From Rhodopirellula islandica (GTDB lineage Bacteria; Planctomycetota; Planctomycetia; Pirellulales; Pirellulaceae), in contig NZ_LECT01000029.1 of NCBI RefSeq assembly GCF_001027925.1, positions 62,001-126,000 on the forward strand: a DNA stretch of 64,000 bases. Direction: 5' to 3'. The notes beneath the pieces were generated by a model. The model searched no databases and had not been told where the DNA came from. It saw only the letters and a list, made by a program, of their open reading frames with translations. Of the stretch, positions 1 through 8,409 are shown piece after piece. The translations under genes were made by a program, and so were the position numbers. Positions within the stretch are counted from its first letter, which is position 1, and each line of letters starts with the position of its first letter.

Positions 1-2
1 CG

Positions 3-1730
3 GTCCGAACCAAGTTCCTCAATGAGCTCCGCGAGGTGAAGACGGACGAGTTCGGTCGCTATCAACTGACGGGATGTGAAGAGAGGCACTGCCGAGTCGT
101 CGTGTTTGCCAAGGAACGTGCCTTGGAAATGAAAGAGGTGCATGTCCGTCCCGGAATGAAACCGGTCGACTTTGTCTTGCCTCCGGGTGGGCGTGTCAAA
201 GTCCGCGTCGTGGATGCCGATGGAAACGGGTTGCCGAAGACCAGGATCTTCCTGCAACGTTGGCGCGGCCGAGTCGACTACTTTGAATTTGACCACGTCG
301 ATTGCTACACCGACGAAAACGGCATCTGGGAGTGGAACGAAGCTCCACTCGATGTTTTCGAAGCGGACATCTGCCCACCAGGAGGCATGCAGTTGGTTCA
401 GCAACCGATCGTTGCCGGTGATGCGGAACACCTGTTTCAACCTCCACCGCTGTTGGTGATCACCGGCCGGGTACTCGACGCAGAATCGGGCGAACCGATC
501 ACCGGATTTCGAGTGACTCCGGGGCATCGCAATGACAACCCCAGCATTGGCTTCGACTGGTACAAGCGTGAGGCTTACACATCCAACTCGGCTGACTACC
601 GAGTGGAATTCAATCGATCGGGCAGTGGCTACGTTGTTCGCATGGAAGCGGATGGGTACCGCGTGGCTCAATCACGCGATTTCCAGTTTGACGAAGGCGA
701 CGTGACGTTTGACTTTCAAATGCAACCGGCTGAGAGCATCACCGGACAGATTGTTGACGCGAACGGGCAGCCCGCGGCTCATGCCGGCCTGGCAATTTCC
801 AACCATGGAGCACAAATCTCGATCCAAGATGGCATGTTTCGAGATTCTTCCACTTACGCCACCCGATTGGCAGCCGATATCGATGGCCGATTCAGCCTGC
901 CTGTCCGAGATGATCCCTTTCACGTGGTCGTGATTCATGATCAAGGCAACGCGTTCCTGTATTCGGAATCAATCCAAGCAGACGAACCAATTGAATTACG
1001 GCCTTGGTCATCCGTGCAAGGCACTTATCGAATCGGTGCAACGCCAGCAGTCAACACGCGACTGACCCTTTCCGGCGGCGAGTTTCGTTCGGATCACCGG
1101 AACACGGGTCGAGTCTACGCGACCGCGACCACGGTGACGGATGGACAGGGCCGGTATCGCCACGACCGCCTGTTTGACGGGCGTGGGTCTATCGGTCGCG
1201 AAATCATCATGATGGTCGACGACGGAGCCGAGGAAATCACCTCGACTCCACGCGTGCCATTCACCATCGAGGCCGGAGAGAACTTGGAACTGGATTTGGG
1301 TGGTTCCGGCCGTTCCGCGATCGGGCAATTGCAGGCTCCCCCAAACCATCGCGAACCGATCATTTGGAGCCTCGCCACGGTCCATGTCAACGTGCGTCTG
1401 ACGCCACCGACTCCGACCGTCAACCGCGCGAAGTTGCAGCAAAACCCAGCACAATGGGAAGCTTGGTTGCAGACAACACCGGGGTTGGACTATCTCGCCG
1501 CAGCGGAAGCGTATAACCGCGAAAGATCGAACGCGACTCGGTTTTTCGCAACGGTCGGCGCAGACGGTCTGTTCCGGATCGACGACATTCCTGCCGGCGA
1601 GTATGAACTGAGAGCGGATCTCGGGCAGAACCAAAACGGTTCCATCCGCGGCCATGCATTGTCGATTCCTTTGTCGGGTGAATCAGAATCCAGTGAACTG
1701 GTTGATTTAGGAATCATTCAACTCGAGTGA
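3..1730 (+). CDS. Carboxypeptidase-regulatory-like repeat protein, 5' end outside window
   Basis: The reading frame is open to the left edge, so the gene is truncated and its true start is not seen; the GTG at 36 is only an internal codon choice. The visible 575 residues are a string of beta-sandwich modules with the pattern of carboxypeptidase regulatory-like/Ig-like domains: segments such as GRYQLTGC, ITGRVLDAESGEPITGF and ITGQIVDANGQPAAHAG each begin a new module of roughly 90-120 residues. No catalytic motif is visible. Proteins of this type in planctomycetes are usually large, exported and of unknown function; a role in surface binding or structure is inference. The stop at 1728-1730 is followed by a 75-bp gap to the cupin gene. 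Confidence 0.75.
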   Translation, partial: VRTKFLNELREVKTDEFGRYQLTGCEERHCRVVVFAKERALEMKEVHVRPGMKPVDFVLPPGGRVKVRVVDADGNGLPKTRIFLQRWRGRVDYFEFDHVDCYTDENGIWEWNEAPLDVFEADICPPGGMQLVQQPIVAGDAEHLFQPPPLLVITGRVLDAESGEPITGFRVTPGHRNDNPSIGFDWYKREAYTSNSADYRVEFNRSGSGYVVRMEADGYRVAQSRDFQFDEGDVTFDFQMQPAESITGQIVDANGQPAAHAGLAISNHGAQISIQDGMFRDSSTYATRLAADIDGRFSLPVRDDPFHVVVIHDQGNAFLYSESIQADEPIELRPWSSVQGTYRIGATPAVNTRLTLSGGEFRSDHRNTGRVYATATTVTDGQGRYRHDRLFDGRGSIGREIIMMVDDGAEEITSTPRVPFTIEAGENLELDLGGSGRSAIGQLQAPPNHREPIIWSLATVHVNVRLTPPTPTVNRAKLQQNPAQWEAWLQTTPGLDYLAAAEAYNRERSNATRFFATVGADGLFRIDDIPAGEYELRADLGQNQNGSIRGHALSIPLSGESESSELVDLGIIQLE

Positions 1731-1805
1731 GGGAAGCGATCGCAACTCAGCGCACGCTCGACCAAAGTCTCATCACCTCCCGTCACGCTTCACCGTTCCG
1801 CGACC

Positions 1806-2144
1806 ATGAACTTGTTCGACAACGTTCCAACCAATCTGCCATCGGAACTCGTCGAGGTGTTGGCCGAGGGGCAATCGGTTCGCATTGAACGGATCGTCTC
1901 CACCGGACACACCACGGAACCGGGCACTTGGTACGACCAAGAACAAGACGAGTGGGTGGTGGTGCTCAAGGGCGAAGCCAAACTCAGCTTCGACGACGGC
2001 GAACCCGTCACGATGAAGCCCGGCGATCACCTCCTCATCCCCGCCCACCGACGCCACCGAGTCGAGTGGACCACCAAGAAAGAACCCACCCTCTGGCTCG
2101 CCGTCTTCTTCGAAAAGGTGTCAGGTACCTTTTTGGCAGAATAG
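1806..2144 (+). CDS. Small cupin-domain protein
   Basis: A 112-residue single-domain cupin. The first cupin motif is recognisable around residues 37-60 (GTWYDQEQDEWVVVLKGEA) and the second around residues 70-86 (MKPGDHLLIPAHRRHRVEW), giving His and Glu candidates for one metal site. Such short cupins are metal-binding proteins whose substrate cannot be read from sequence. The C-terminal residues (roughly EKVSGTFLAE and the stop) are encoded inside the left terminal repeat of the inverted-repeat element at 2113-2356, so the native C-terminus was probably replaced. The gene follows the repeat protein by 75 bp on the same strand, but no functional link is evident. Confidence 0.8.
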   Translation: MNLFDNVPTNLPSELVEVLAEGQSVRIERIVSTGHTTEPGTWYDQEQDEWVVVLKGEAKLSFDDGEPVTMKPGDHLLIPAHRRHRVEWTTKKEPTLWLAVFFEKVSGTFLAE

Positions 2145-2356
2145 GTAAGATGCTGATCACCTTGATCGATTTGACAGTCGCCCACTCACGACCGGTCTGC
2201 CAGTGACATCGCCGCAAGATCATCAGGAGCTCCGTCGCCTGGACCGGTTCACGAAGTGCGAAGGCCAAAGTTGCGATCGTTTGAACCTGCTCGATGAATT
2301 CGTCCAAGATCGCCACGAAACTACCTAAACTACCAAAAAGGTACCTGACACCTTTT
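2113..2356. mobile_element. Miniature inverted-repeat element with 24-bp perfect termini
   Basis: Bases 2113-2136 (beginning AAAAGGTGTCAGGTACC) are the exact reverse complement of bases 2333-2356, giving a 244-bp unit with perfect 24-bp terminal repeats. Each terminus is itself near-palindromic (GGTGTCAGGTACC). A possible 3-bp direct repeat, TCG, flanks it at 2110-2112 and 2357-2359. The interior has no convincing transposase; a minus-strand frame from about 2316 reads some 55 plausible residues (starting MAILDEFIEQ) and then runs into the neighbour, so I do not call it a gene. The terminal core resembles the palindromes around the RAYT gene near 56 kb, which suggests mobilisation in trans; this is inference. 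Confidence 0.7.
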
Positions 2357-2409
2357 TCGGTTAGATTGGCGTGGTACGTGTTGAAACCCTTTGGATGGCA
2401 GGATCAGAG

Positions 2410-3228
2410 ATGCAGACGATTCGAATGATGAGAAGTTGTGGGCAGGCTTGGTTGGCCGTGTTGGCCGCGTTGGCCATGTTGATTGGTGTGGCCACGTTGG
2501 AAGCTGCGGAACCGGTGCAGGTGCGAGTGCTCTGCTACAACATCCATCACGGTGAAGGGGTGGACGGGAAACTGGATTTGGAACGCATCGCGAAGGTGAT
2601 TCAATCAGTCCATCCAGATGTGGTGACGCTCCAGGAAGTCGACCAAAACGCGTCTCGCAGCGGCAGCGTCGATCAACCGGCCGAACTATCGCGGCTGACG
2701 GGAATGCAGGTCGCGTTTGGCGCCAACATCCCGCTTCAAGGTGGCCATTACGGGAACGCGGTGCTGTCGAAGTATCCGATCGTCGATCATCGCAACCAGC
2801 ACCTGCCAAATTTTGACAACGGTGAACAGCGCGGCGTGCTTTCGGCGGAACTGGAGATTCCTGGACTCGACGAACCTCTGTTGCTGCTGGCCACTCACTT
2901 GGATTCCCGCCGGAAAGACGGCGAACGAATTGCATCGGCCAAGGCCATCAATCAAATCGTCAGCCAAACGCTGTCGCGTCCCGCACTGCTGGCTGGCGAC
3001 ATGAACGATGTCCTCAACAGCCCAACGCTGAACGAGCTCGATGCCAGCTGGACGCGAGCGAACGAGCAGGCTTTGCCAACCATCCCGGTGGCGAATCCCC
3101 AGCGTCAGATCGATTTCATCCTGTTTCGCCCCAGCAATCACTGGAAGGTGATCCAAGTCAAAGTCTTGGACGAAGCGGTTGCCTCGGACCACCGACCAAT
3201 CTTCGCCGTGCTGGAGCTGATCCAGTAG
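2410..3228 (+). CDS. Secreted endonuclease/exonuclease/phosphatase-family hydrolase
   Basis: An EEP-superfamily protein with the metal-dependent phosphoesterase motifs in order: LCYNIHHGEG, LQEVD, GNAVLSKYP, THLDSR, GDMND, QIDFI and SDHRPI (general acid/base His near the end). The start at 2410 is chosen because AGGA lies about 7 bases upstream and it leaves a compact signal peptide (hydrophobic AWLAVLAALAMLIGVATL, cleavage near LEAAEP); an in-frame ATG at 2395 and the upstream codon at 2371 are alternatives. The substrate could be nucleic acid, a phospholipid or a sugar phosphate; the family alone does not decide. It lies just downstream of the inverted-repeat element, whose right end is 53 bases before the start. 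Confidence 0.85.
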   Translation: MQTIRMMRSCGQAWLAVLAALAMLIGVATLEAAEPVQVRVLCYNIHHGEGVDGKLDLERIAKVIQSVHPDVVTLQEVDQNASRSGSVDQPAELSRLTGMQVAFGANIPLQGGHYGNAVLSKYPIVDHRNQHLPNFDNGEQRGVLSAELEIPGLDEPLLLLATHLDSRRKDGERIASAKAINQIVSQTLSRPALLAGDMNDVLNSPTLNELDASWTRANEQALPTIPVANPQRQIDFILFRPSNHWKVIQVKVLDEAVASDHRPIFAVLELIQ

Positions 3229-3434
3229 CGTCGACTCCTTCTCGAACCAAGTGAGCGGAAAACCAAACGACCGGGAGGAGAACCGAACAAAACCGCGGCC
3301 AAGCACCGAAGTCTATATACCATTGAGACTTACGGTCCGCTGCCGTGCAAACAACCCCGTGGCCGAGACGGGCTGAATGAGTCATATTGCTGGCCCAACA
3401 TCTCCTTCACCCCACCTGTTTCGAGAGCCTTCCC

Positions 3435-4715
3435 TTGCTAACGATTGAGAAATACTCCTTCGGCGTCGGTGACCGCTTCGCCCACCAAGCGGCCGCTCAA
3501 CTGCGTTCCTTCACTCGTTTGGCCGAAAAGGGCATCCAAGTCGCTCCGGTTTGGAACAAATCCAACCGCGAACACACGTTTGTCGGCTCAGAACCGCAAA
3601 GTGTTCACGACGCTGCCGCGGCCGCCGTCGAAAAGCTCGGCTTCGATCGTCCTTGGCACGTCGACGCGGACCACATCGGTTTGAAAACCGTGGAACCGTT
3701 CCTGCCTTGTTCCGACTTCTTCACGCTCGACGTCGCCGATTCGATCGGCAAACCCGCTGATCCAGCCGACATCGATGCTTTCGTTGCCAAGCACAGCGAA
3801 CTGATCGGCACGTTGGAACTGGACGGTCTCTCCGCTCCTCTGACGATCACGGAAGAAGACGTTCGCCGCGTTGCTGGACAGTACATGTTGGCAACCAAAG
3901 AAGCCGGCGAGATCGATCGGCACATTGCGTCCGTCAAAGGCGAAGGCAACTACATCGCCGAAGTCTCCATGGACGAGACCGATGAACCGCAAACGCCACC
4001 GGAATTGCTGATCATCCTGGCCATGCTGGCGGATGAAAACATTCGCGTGCAAACGATCGCACCGAAGTTCACCGGTCGCTTCAACAAAGGCGTCGACTAC
4101 GTCGGCGATTTGGCTCAATTCGAACGTGAGTTCAATGACGATGTCGCTGTGCTGGCTCACGCCGTCAAAGCGTACGGGCTGCCCGAAGTTTTGAAGCTCA
4201 GCGTTCACAGCGGCAGCGACAAGTTCAGCCTGTACCCGATCATTCGCGATTGCCTGAAGCGAACCGGCGCGGGCGTCCACTTGAAAACCGCTGGCACCAC
4301 TTGGTTGGAAGAAATCATCGGGCTGGCCGAAGCCGGTGGCGATGGATTGGCACTGGCCAAAGAGATCTACGTCTACGCGTTGGAACACGTCGACGAACTG
4401 TGTGCTCCTTACGCCAGCGTCATCGACATCGATCGTTCGCAATTGCCCGATTCGGCTGCCGTGGAAAAGCTTGATGGCCCGGCCTTCGCGGAACTGATTC
4501 GCCACATCCCTTCGAACCCCAACTTCAACGCCAACGTGCGTCAGTTGTTGCACGTCTCGTTCAAGGTCGCGGCGAAAGCAGGCGCTCGATACACCGACCT
4601 GCTGGAATCCAACGAAGAAATCGTCGGACAACAAGTCACCCAGAACATCTACGACCGGCACTTGCTGGCGTTGTTCATCGACGAAGATGGCCAAGCCATT
4701 GGGACGGGAGCCTGA
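3435..4715 (+). CDS. uxaE: Tagaturonate epimerase-like protein
   Basis: Resembles the UxaE family (D-tagaturonate/D-fructuronate epimerase of uronate catabolism). Seen here: the N-terminal YSFGVGDRFAHQ, HVDADHIGL, KLSVHSGSDKFSLYP and GVHLKTAGTTWLEEI, with conserved His/Asp residues that would suit a metal-dependent sugar-acid epimerase. No ATG fits the N-terminus; I chose TTG at 3435 (GAGAG lies 7-11 bases upstream, and it begins MLTIEKYSFG), with TTG at 3387 as the longer alternative. The gene ends 2 bases before the zinc dehydrogenase that follows, so the two are almost certainly co-transcribed. Cytosolic. The family call comes from remembered motif patterns; the exact epimer specificity is inferred. 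Confidence 0.75.
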   Translation: MLTIEKYSFGVGDRFAHQAAAQLRSFTRLAEKGIQVAPVWNKSNREHTFVGSEPQSVHDAAAAAVEKLGFDRPWHVDADHIGLKTVEPFLPCSDFFTLDVADSIGKPADPADIDAFVAKHSELIGTLELDGLSAPLTITEEDVRRVAGQYMLATKEAGEIDRHIASVKGEGNYIAEVSMDETDEPQTPPELLIILAMLADENIRVQTIAPKFTGRFNKGVDYVGDLAQFEREFNDDVAVLAHAVKAYGLPEVLKLSVHSGSDKFSLYPIIRDCLKRTGAGVHLKTAGTTWLEEIIGLAEAGGDGLALAKEIYVYALEHVDELCAPYASVIDIDRSQLPDSAAVEKLDGPAFAELIRHIPSNPNFNANVRQLLHVSFKVAAKAGARYTDLLESNEEIVGQQVTQNIYDRHLLALFIDEDGQAIGTGA

Positions 4716-4717
4716 GC

Positions 4718-5746
4718 ATGAAAGCCTTGCAACTGAGTGCTCCTAAACAATGGGAGCAGATTGAGATCGACGAACCATCGCCACCGGGGCCGGGCGAAGC
4801 CTTGGTTCGGATTCACCGTGTCGGTGTTTGTGGCACGGACTTGGGCGGCTACCTCGGCAAGTTCCCTTTCTTTTCGTACCCTCGAATTCCGGGGCACGAA
4901 CTGGGCGTGGAAGTCCTCGCGGTAGGCGAAGACGTTGAAAACGTAAAGGTCGGTGATCGCTGCAGCGTGGAACCATACATCAATTGCCAAACGTGTTACT
5001 CGTGCCAGCGTGGTTTGACGAACTGCTGCGAGTCACACCAAACACTCGGCGTGATGTGCGACGGGGGCCTGACCGAAAAGATGATCTTGCCCGCCCGCAA
5101 GCTGCATCCCGCCAACAACCTCTCGTACGAGCAATCGGCCCTGGTGGAAACGCTGGCGATCGGCTGTCACGCGATTGATCGAGCTCAAGTCACCGACAAA
5201 GACACCGTGTTGGTGATTGGCTCGGGACCGATTGGATTGTCCGCAATCGAGTTCGCTCGCGTCGCCGGTGCCAAGGTCATCGTCGCGGACCTCAGCCAAA
5301 CGCGGCTGGATTTCGTCACAGAGAAGATGGGTGTCACGAACACCATCCGGTTTGATGGTTCCGAAGTTGACATCGAGAAACTGGAAGCGATGACCCAAGG
5401 CCGCCGCGCCGATGTGGTCGTCGACGCCACCGGCAATCATCACTCAATGCGACGTGCGATGGAAATGGCCGCGTTTGGCGGACGAGTCGTCTACGTTGGG
5501 ATCACCCAGCAAGACCTGCAGTTCCCGCACGCACCGTTCTTGCATCGCCGTGAGTTGACGATTCTGGCCAGCCGCAACGCGTTGACACGCGACTTTTCTC
5601 GCATCATTGATCTGATCGAAACCGGTGTCATCGACACCGATCCTTGGATCACCCACCATGCGAAATTTGAAGATGTCATTGAGTCGTTCCCCTCGTGGAC
5701 CGATCCCGAGACAGGTGTCGTCAAAGCGGTGATCCACGTGTCTTGA
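4718..5746 (+). CDS. Zinc-dependent medium-chain alcohol dehydrogenase, LgoD-like
   Basis: A 342-residue medium-chain dehydrogenase. The catalytic zinc ligands are Cys38 (GVCGTD) and His60-Glu61 (GHE); the structural-zinc cysteines follow (CQTCYSCQRGLTNCC), and the Rossmann signature is VLVIGSGPIGLSA. It belongs with sorbitol, threonine and galactonate dehydrogenases. Placement 2 bases after the uxaE-like gene suggests a sugar-acid substrate. The E. coli enzyme LgoD oxidises L-galactonate to D-tagaturonate, which is the expected substrate of UxaE, so an L-galactonate dehydrogenase is an attractive but unproven assignment. Both genes would feed fructuronate into uronate catabolism, which fits a marine polysaccharide degrader. 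Confidence 0.8.
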   Translation: MKALQLSAPKQWEQIEIDEPSPPGPGEALVRIHRVGVCGTDLGGYLGKFPFFSYPRIPGHELGVEVLAVGEDVENVKVGDRCSVEPYINCQTCYSCQRGLTNCCESHQTLGVMCDGGLTEKMILPARKLHPANNLSYEQSALVETLAIGCHAIDRAQVTDKDTVLVIGSGPIGLSAIEFARVAGAKVIVADLSQTRLDFVTEKMGVTNTIRFDGSEVDIEKLEAMTQGRRADVVVDATGNHHSMRRAMEMAAFGGRVVYVGITQQDLQFPHAPFLHRRELTILASRNALTRDFSRIIDLIETGVIDTDPWITHHAKFEDVIESFPSWTDPETGVVKAVIHVS

Positions 5747-5770
5747 GCACGTGGAGATGCATCCGCACGG

Positions 5771-5867
5771 CGGTCTTCCGAGACCGTCGGGAAAAAACGT
5801 CGCGCTCGTACGATGGTCTTCCGAGACCGTCGAAGGAAACAAGACGGCCTTGGAGCGCCATCGTACG
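5771..5867. repeat. CGTACGATGG palindrome family, copy 1
   Basis: A hairpin is closed by CGTACGATGG at 5807-5816 and its reverse complement CCATCGTACG at 5858-5867. The interior carries GGTCTTCCGAGACCGTC, and the same motif also occurs just upstream at 5772-5788 as a partial tandem copy. Related copies lie at 13856-13948 and, as a half, near 10925. Confidence 0.75.
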
Positions 5868-6036
5868 GAAAAGAAACACGGGCAATTCTTCTCCCCTGCG
5901 TGAATTGTGTCGCTGGTCTCCGAGCCTGGATTGCCAGTGCCGCCATCGTTTGACCTTGAAAAACGGGCAAAACATCGCATTTTTGCCATTCACCCAAGAT
6001 CACCAACGGTTGCACCGGTGAGACGCCCAATCAACC

Positions 6037-6064
6037 TTGACCCATCTTGCCTGAACTGTATGAT
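6037..6064 (+). promoter_or_regulatory. Putative sigma-70 promoter for the HTH-REC/kinase operon
   Basis: TTGACC at 6037-6042, a 16-base spacer, and TATGAT at 6059-6064. Both hexamers differ from the E. coli consensus at one position. It points at the response-regulator gene about 235 bases downstream. Planctomycete promoters are not well matched to E. coli rules, so this is a candidate only. Confidence 0.4.
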
Positions 6065-6304
6065 TTGCCTCAGTGGCAAGCCAGGGAAGTGCGGTCGCTT
6101 GTGACCCTTGCGAGTTCGGCGGATTTTAAGTGCGTTTGTGACTCTAGTGGGTTGAAGTGCTAGTGCATCACCCCCGCGGTTTTGCTAATTGGAGTGACGG
6201 AGTGAAGCTGGGTGCTTCGGTGAGAGTTTTCTCTGCCCCCCAACCGGCTTCGCGCTTTCCTCATTTCGGTATTGGGCTACCCCACAGGGAGGACGGTTCC
6301 CGCC

Positions 6305-6892
6305 ATGACCACAAAAACGGTATTCACGACTGGCGAAGCAGCCAAGATCTGCAAAGTCAGTCAACAGACGATTATCCGTTGTTTCGACAACGGTTCGCTG
6401 AAGGGTTTCCGAGTCCCAGGAAGCAAATTCCGCCGGATCCCTCGCGAGCAATTGTTCTTGTTCATGAAGGACAATGGGATTCCGACCGATGCGTTGGAAA
6501 GCGGCAAGAAGAAGCTGTTGATTGTTGACGACGATCAAGATCTGGTCGATTTGATGCAGGACGGCTTCCAACGAGACAATCGCTTCGAAATCCGGACCGC
6601 CAACAACGGCTTTGACGCCGGGATGGGCGTGAAAGAATTTCGCCCCGACCTCGTGATCCTCGACGTGATGCTTCCCGATATCAACGGGAAAGAGGTCTGC
6701 CAACGAGTCCGCAGTGATCCTTCCATGGACACCGTGAAGATTCTTTGCATCTCGGGGATGGTCGAGCACAGCAAGGTCGACGGTTTGAAAGCCGCCGGCG
6801 CCAACGACTTCATGCAGAAGCCGTTCTCGATCGACGATTTGGTTGGCCGCGCCTGCACTTTGCTCGAAATGGATCGCGGTGTCATCGGCTGA
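6305..6892 (+). CDS. Response regulator with N-terminal excisionase-type HTH
   Basis: 195 residues from ATG 6305, which follows a purine-rich GGGAGGA and gives the natural N-terminus MTTKTVFTTGEAAK; a longer frame opens at 6272. Residues about 5-55 form a MerR/excisionase-like helix-turn-helix (GEAAKICKVSQQTIIRCFDNGSLKGFRVPGSKFRR, shown here only as the region's character). Residues about 62-185 form a receiver domain with acidic DDD near the start, phospho-acceptor Asp120 (VILDVMLP) and Lys172 (MQKPF). The order DNA-binding then receiver is the reverse of OmpR or NarL regulators. It overlaps the histidine kinase gene downstream, so the two are a likely cognate pair. Confidence 0.85.
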   Translation: MTTKTVFTTGEAAKICKVSQQTIIRCFDNGSLKGFRVPGSKFRRIPREQLFLFMKDNGIPTDALESGKKKLLIVDDDQDLVDLMQDGFQRDNRFEIRTANNGFDAGMGVKEFRPDLVILDVMLPDINGKEVCQRVRSDPSMDTVKILCISGMVEHSKVDGLKAAGANDFMQKPFSIDDLVGRACTLLEMDRGVIG

Positions 6893-8213
6893 TTTGTTTG
6901 CCGGTTGGCTGCCTCCCATCGTCATCCAGGATGACGATGGAACCGCGAATCCAACGCACGAAGAACGCATTTGGTTGCCAATGCGTTCGAGTTCGTCGGC
7001 GACGTTGCTGCACGCGTTGGTCTCTCGCGACACCAGCGCGACGTTTCGTCGAAAGCTCCGCAACACGCTTCATCATGACCCCGCGTTGTGCCTGTTCACC
7101 GCTGCCAAGTTGGTACAAGAACATGAGCGTGGGTGGCGCCCGATCGCGGGCCGATGGACCACCAAACAACTGGCCGATTGGTGGATTCGGCATGGCACCG
7201 AGGTCTGGGAAGGGGCGGCGTTCCTCTCTTGCCCGGACACGGAAACCGGTGAGCAGCAGCTCCAGCGATTCATGCGACTGGACCAACACTTCCAAACGCT
7301 GCCGTTTTCGCGTTGGCTGATGGAATCGGACCTGTGGTGGAAAGCCGCCGGCCTTCATCGCAGGGCCAGCATTTGCCAATCGATGCATTCGATTCGCCTG
7401 ATCGATTCAGATCGAGCGGACTCGACTTCGGTTCCCAACAAACACCCGTCCAACCAAGATGCTCACGAAGCGTTCGGCAAAGTCACTGGGATGGTGATGG
7501 AACGCCAGCGTTTGCAGAGCGAGTTTTCAGATTCGCTCGAAATAGTCCGTCGCGATTTGGCGAAGCAATTGGCCTACGGTTTGTCTCATGAGATCAACAA
7601 CCCGCTGGCCAACATTGCGACTCGCGCGCAAGGGCTGATCGCCTCGGCGTCGGGCCCTCAGCAAGCGGAATCCTTGCAGCGAATCGTCGATCAGTCCTAC
7701 CGGGCCCATGCGATGATCGCTGACCTGATGTTCTACGCTCATCCGCCGGAACCACAGATGGTTTCGAGCTTCCCTGCAAAACAGGTGGTGAACGATGTGC
7801 TCGACCCCATGCGTTCGACGCTGCAACGCGATGAGATCGTCGTGGACGTCCACATTCCGTCGTCGTTGAAATGCGACGGCGACCCGGACATGTTGAGCGA
7901 AGCGATCCGGGCGTTGATTCACAATGCGGTGGAATCGATTGGCGTCGATGGCAAAATCGTTCTCTCGATGGAAGCTGACACGGACGCCAAGCAATGCTTG
8001 CTCCGAATCTCGGACAGTGGGCAAGGACTGACGCCGGAAGACGCCGCCCGTGCGTTTGATCCCTACTTCAGTGGCCGGGAAGCTGGACGCGGACTTGGGT
8101 TGTCGCTCTGCCGAGTGCACCGGATCGCGGAACTGCACGGGGGCTCAATCCAGTTGCATCCTGCCCTGATTGGCTGCGTCGCCGAATTGACTTGGCCGCT
8201 GCACCTCGGCTGA
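6879..8213 (+). CDS. Two-component sensor histidine kinase
   Basis: About 444 residues from the GTG at 6879, which overlaps the response regulator by 14 bases; TTG at 6894 is the alternative and neither is ATG. The C-terminal half is a HisKA/HATPase kinase: H box LSHEINNPLAN (phospho-His near residue 237), N box IHNAVESI, G1 box DSGQGLTPEDA and G2 box GRGLGLSLC. The N-terminal 200 residues show no transmembrane segment or named sensor domain; they are rich in Trp and charged residues and may bind a cytoplasmic signal or partner. The kinase is probably soluble, and the overlap suggests translational coupling with the HTH-REC protein. Confidence 0.85.
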   Translation: MSSADLFAGWLPPIVIQDDDGTANPTHEERIWLPMRSSSSATLLHALVSRDTSATFRRKLRNTLHHDPALCLFTAAKLVQEHERGWRPIAGRWTTKQLADWWIRHGTEVWEGAAFLSCPDTETGEQQLQRFMRLDQHFQTLPFSRWLMESDLWWKAAGLHRRASICQSMHSIRLIDSDRADSTSVPNKHPSNQDAHEAFGKVTGMVMERQRLQSEFSDSLEIVRRDLAKQLAYGLSHEINNPLANIATRAQGLIASASGPQQAESLQRIVDQSYRAHAMIADLMFYAHPPEPQMVSSFPAKQVVNDVLDPMRSTLQRDEIVVDVHIPSSLKCDGDPDMLSEAIRALIHNAVESIGVDGKIVLSMEADTDAKQCLLRISDSGQGLTPEDAARAFDPYFSGREAGRGLGLSLCRVHRIAELHGGSIQLHPALIGCVAELTWPLHLG

Positions 8214-8409
8214 ACCAATTGTCTCGCGTGACTAACCAACGGCGATGCTCAGGCGACGCAAAAAGCGGGCTTTTCCACGCCAATCGAATCGTCCGATCGC
8301 CTGCGGTGACGCCGGAATCCAGTCGCATTCCAATCTGGCGGCGGATCGCCGATACTGCCGCTTCGCAAACCATTCAAGCTCCTTTCCACGCGACCAAGAC
8401 GGTTCGTTC

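Larger units (their letters stand above)
5747..6304. other. Intergenic region with palindromes and a long leader
   Basis: No credible gene is present. The first 120 bases hold copies of the CGTACGATGG/CGGTCTTCCGAGACCGTC palindrome family (listed separately). A good sigma-70-type promoter lies at 6037-6064, leaving an untranslated leader of about 235 bases before the response regulator. The leader contains a small hairpin around 6220-6235 (GAGAG/CTCTC) but nothing I recognise as a known riboswitch. Confidence 0.5.

Noticed and set aside
2035-2316. Minus-strand 93-residue frame in the 2113-2356 element
   Set aside because: Only the first 55 residues lie clear of the terminal repeat, and the frame then enters the cupin gene antisense; no transposase motif.
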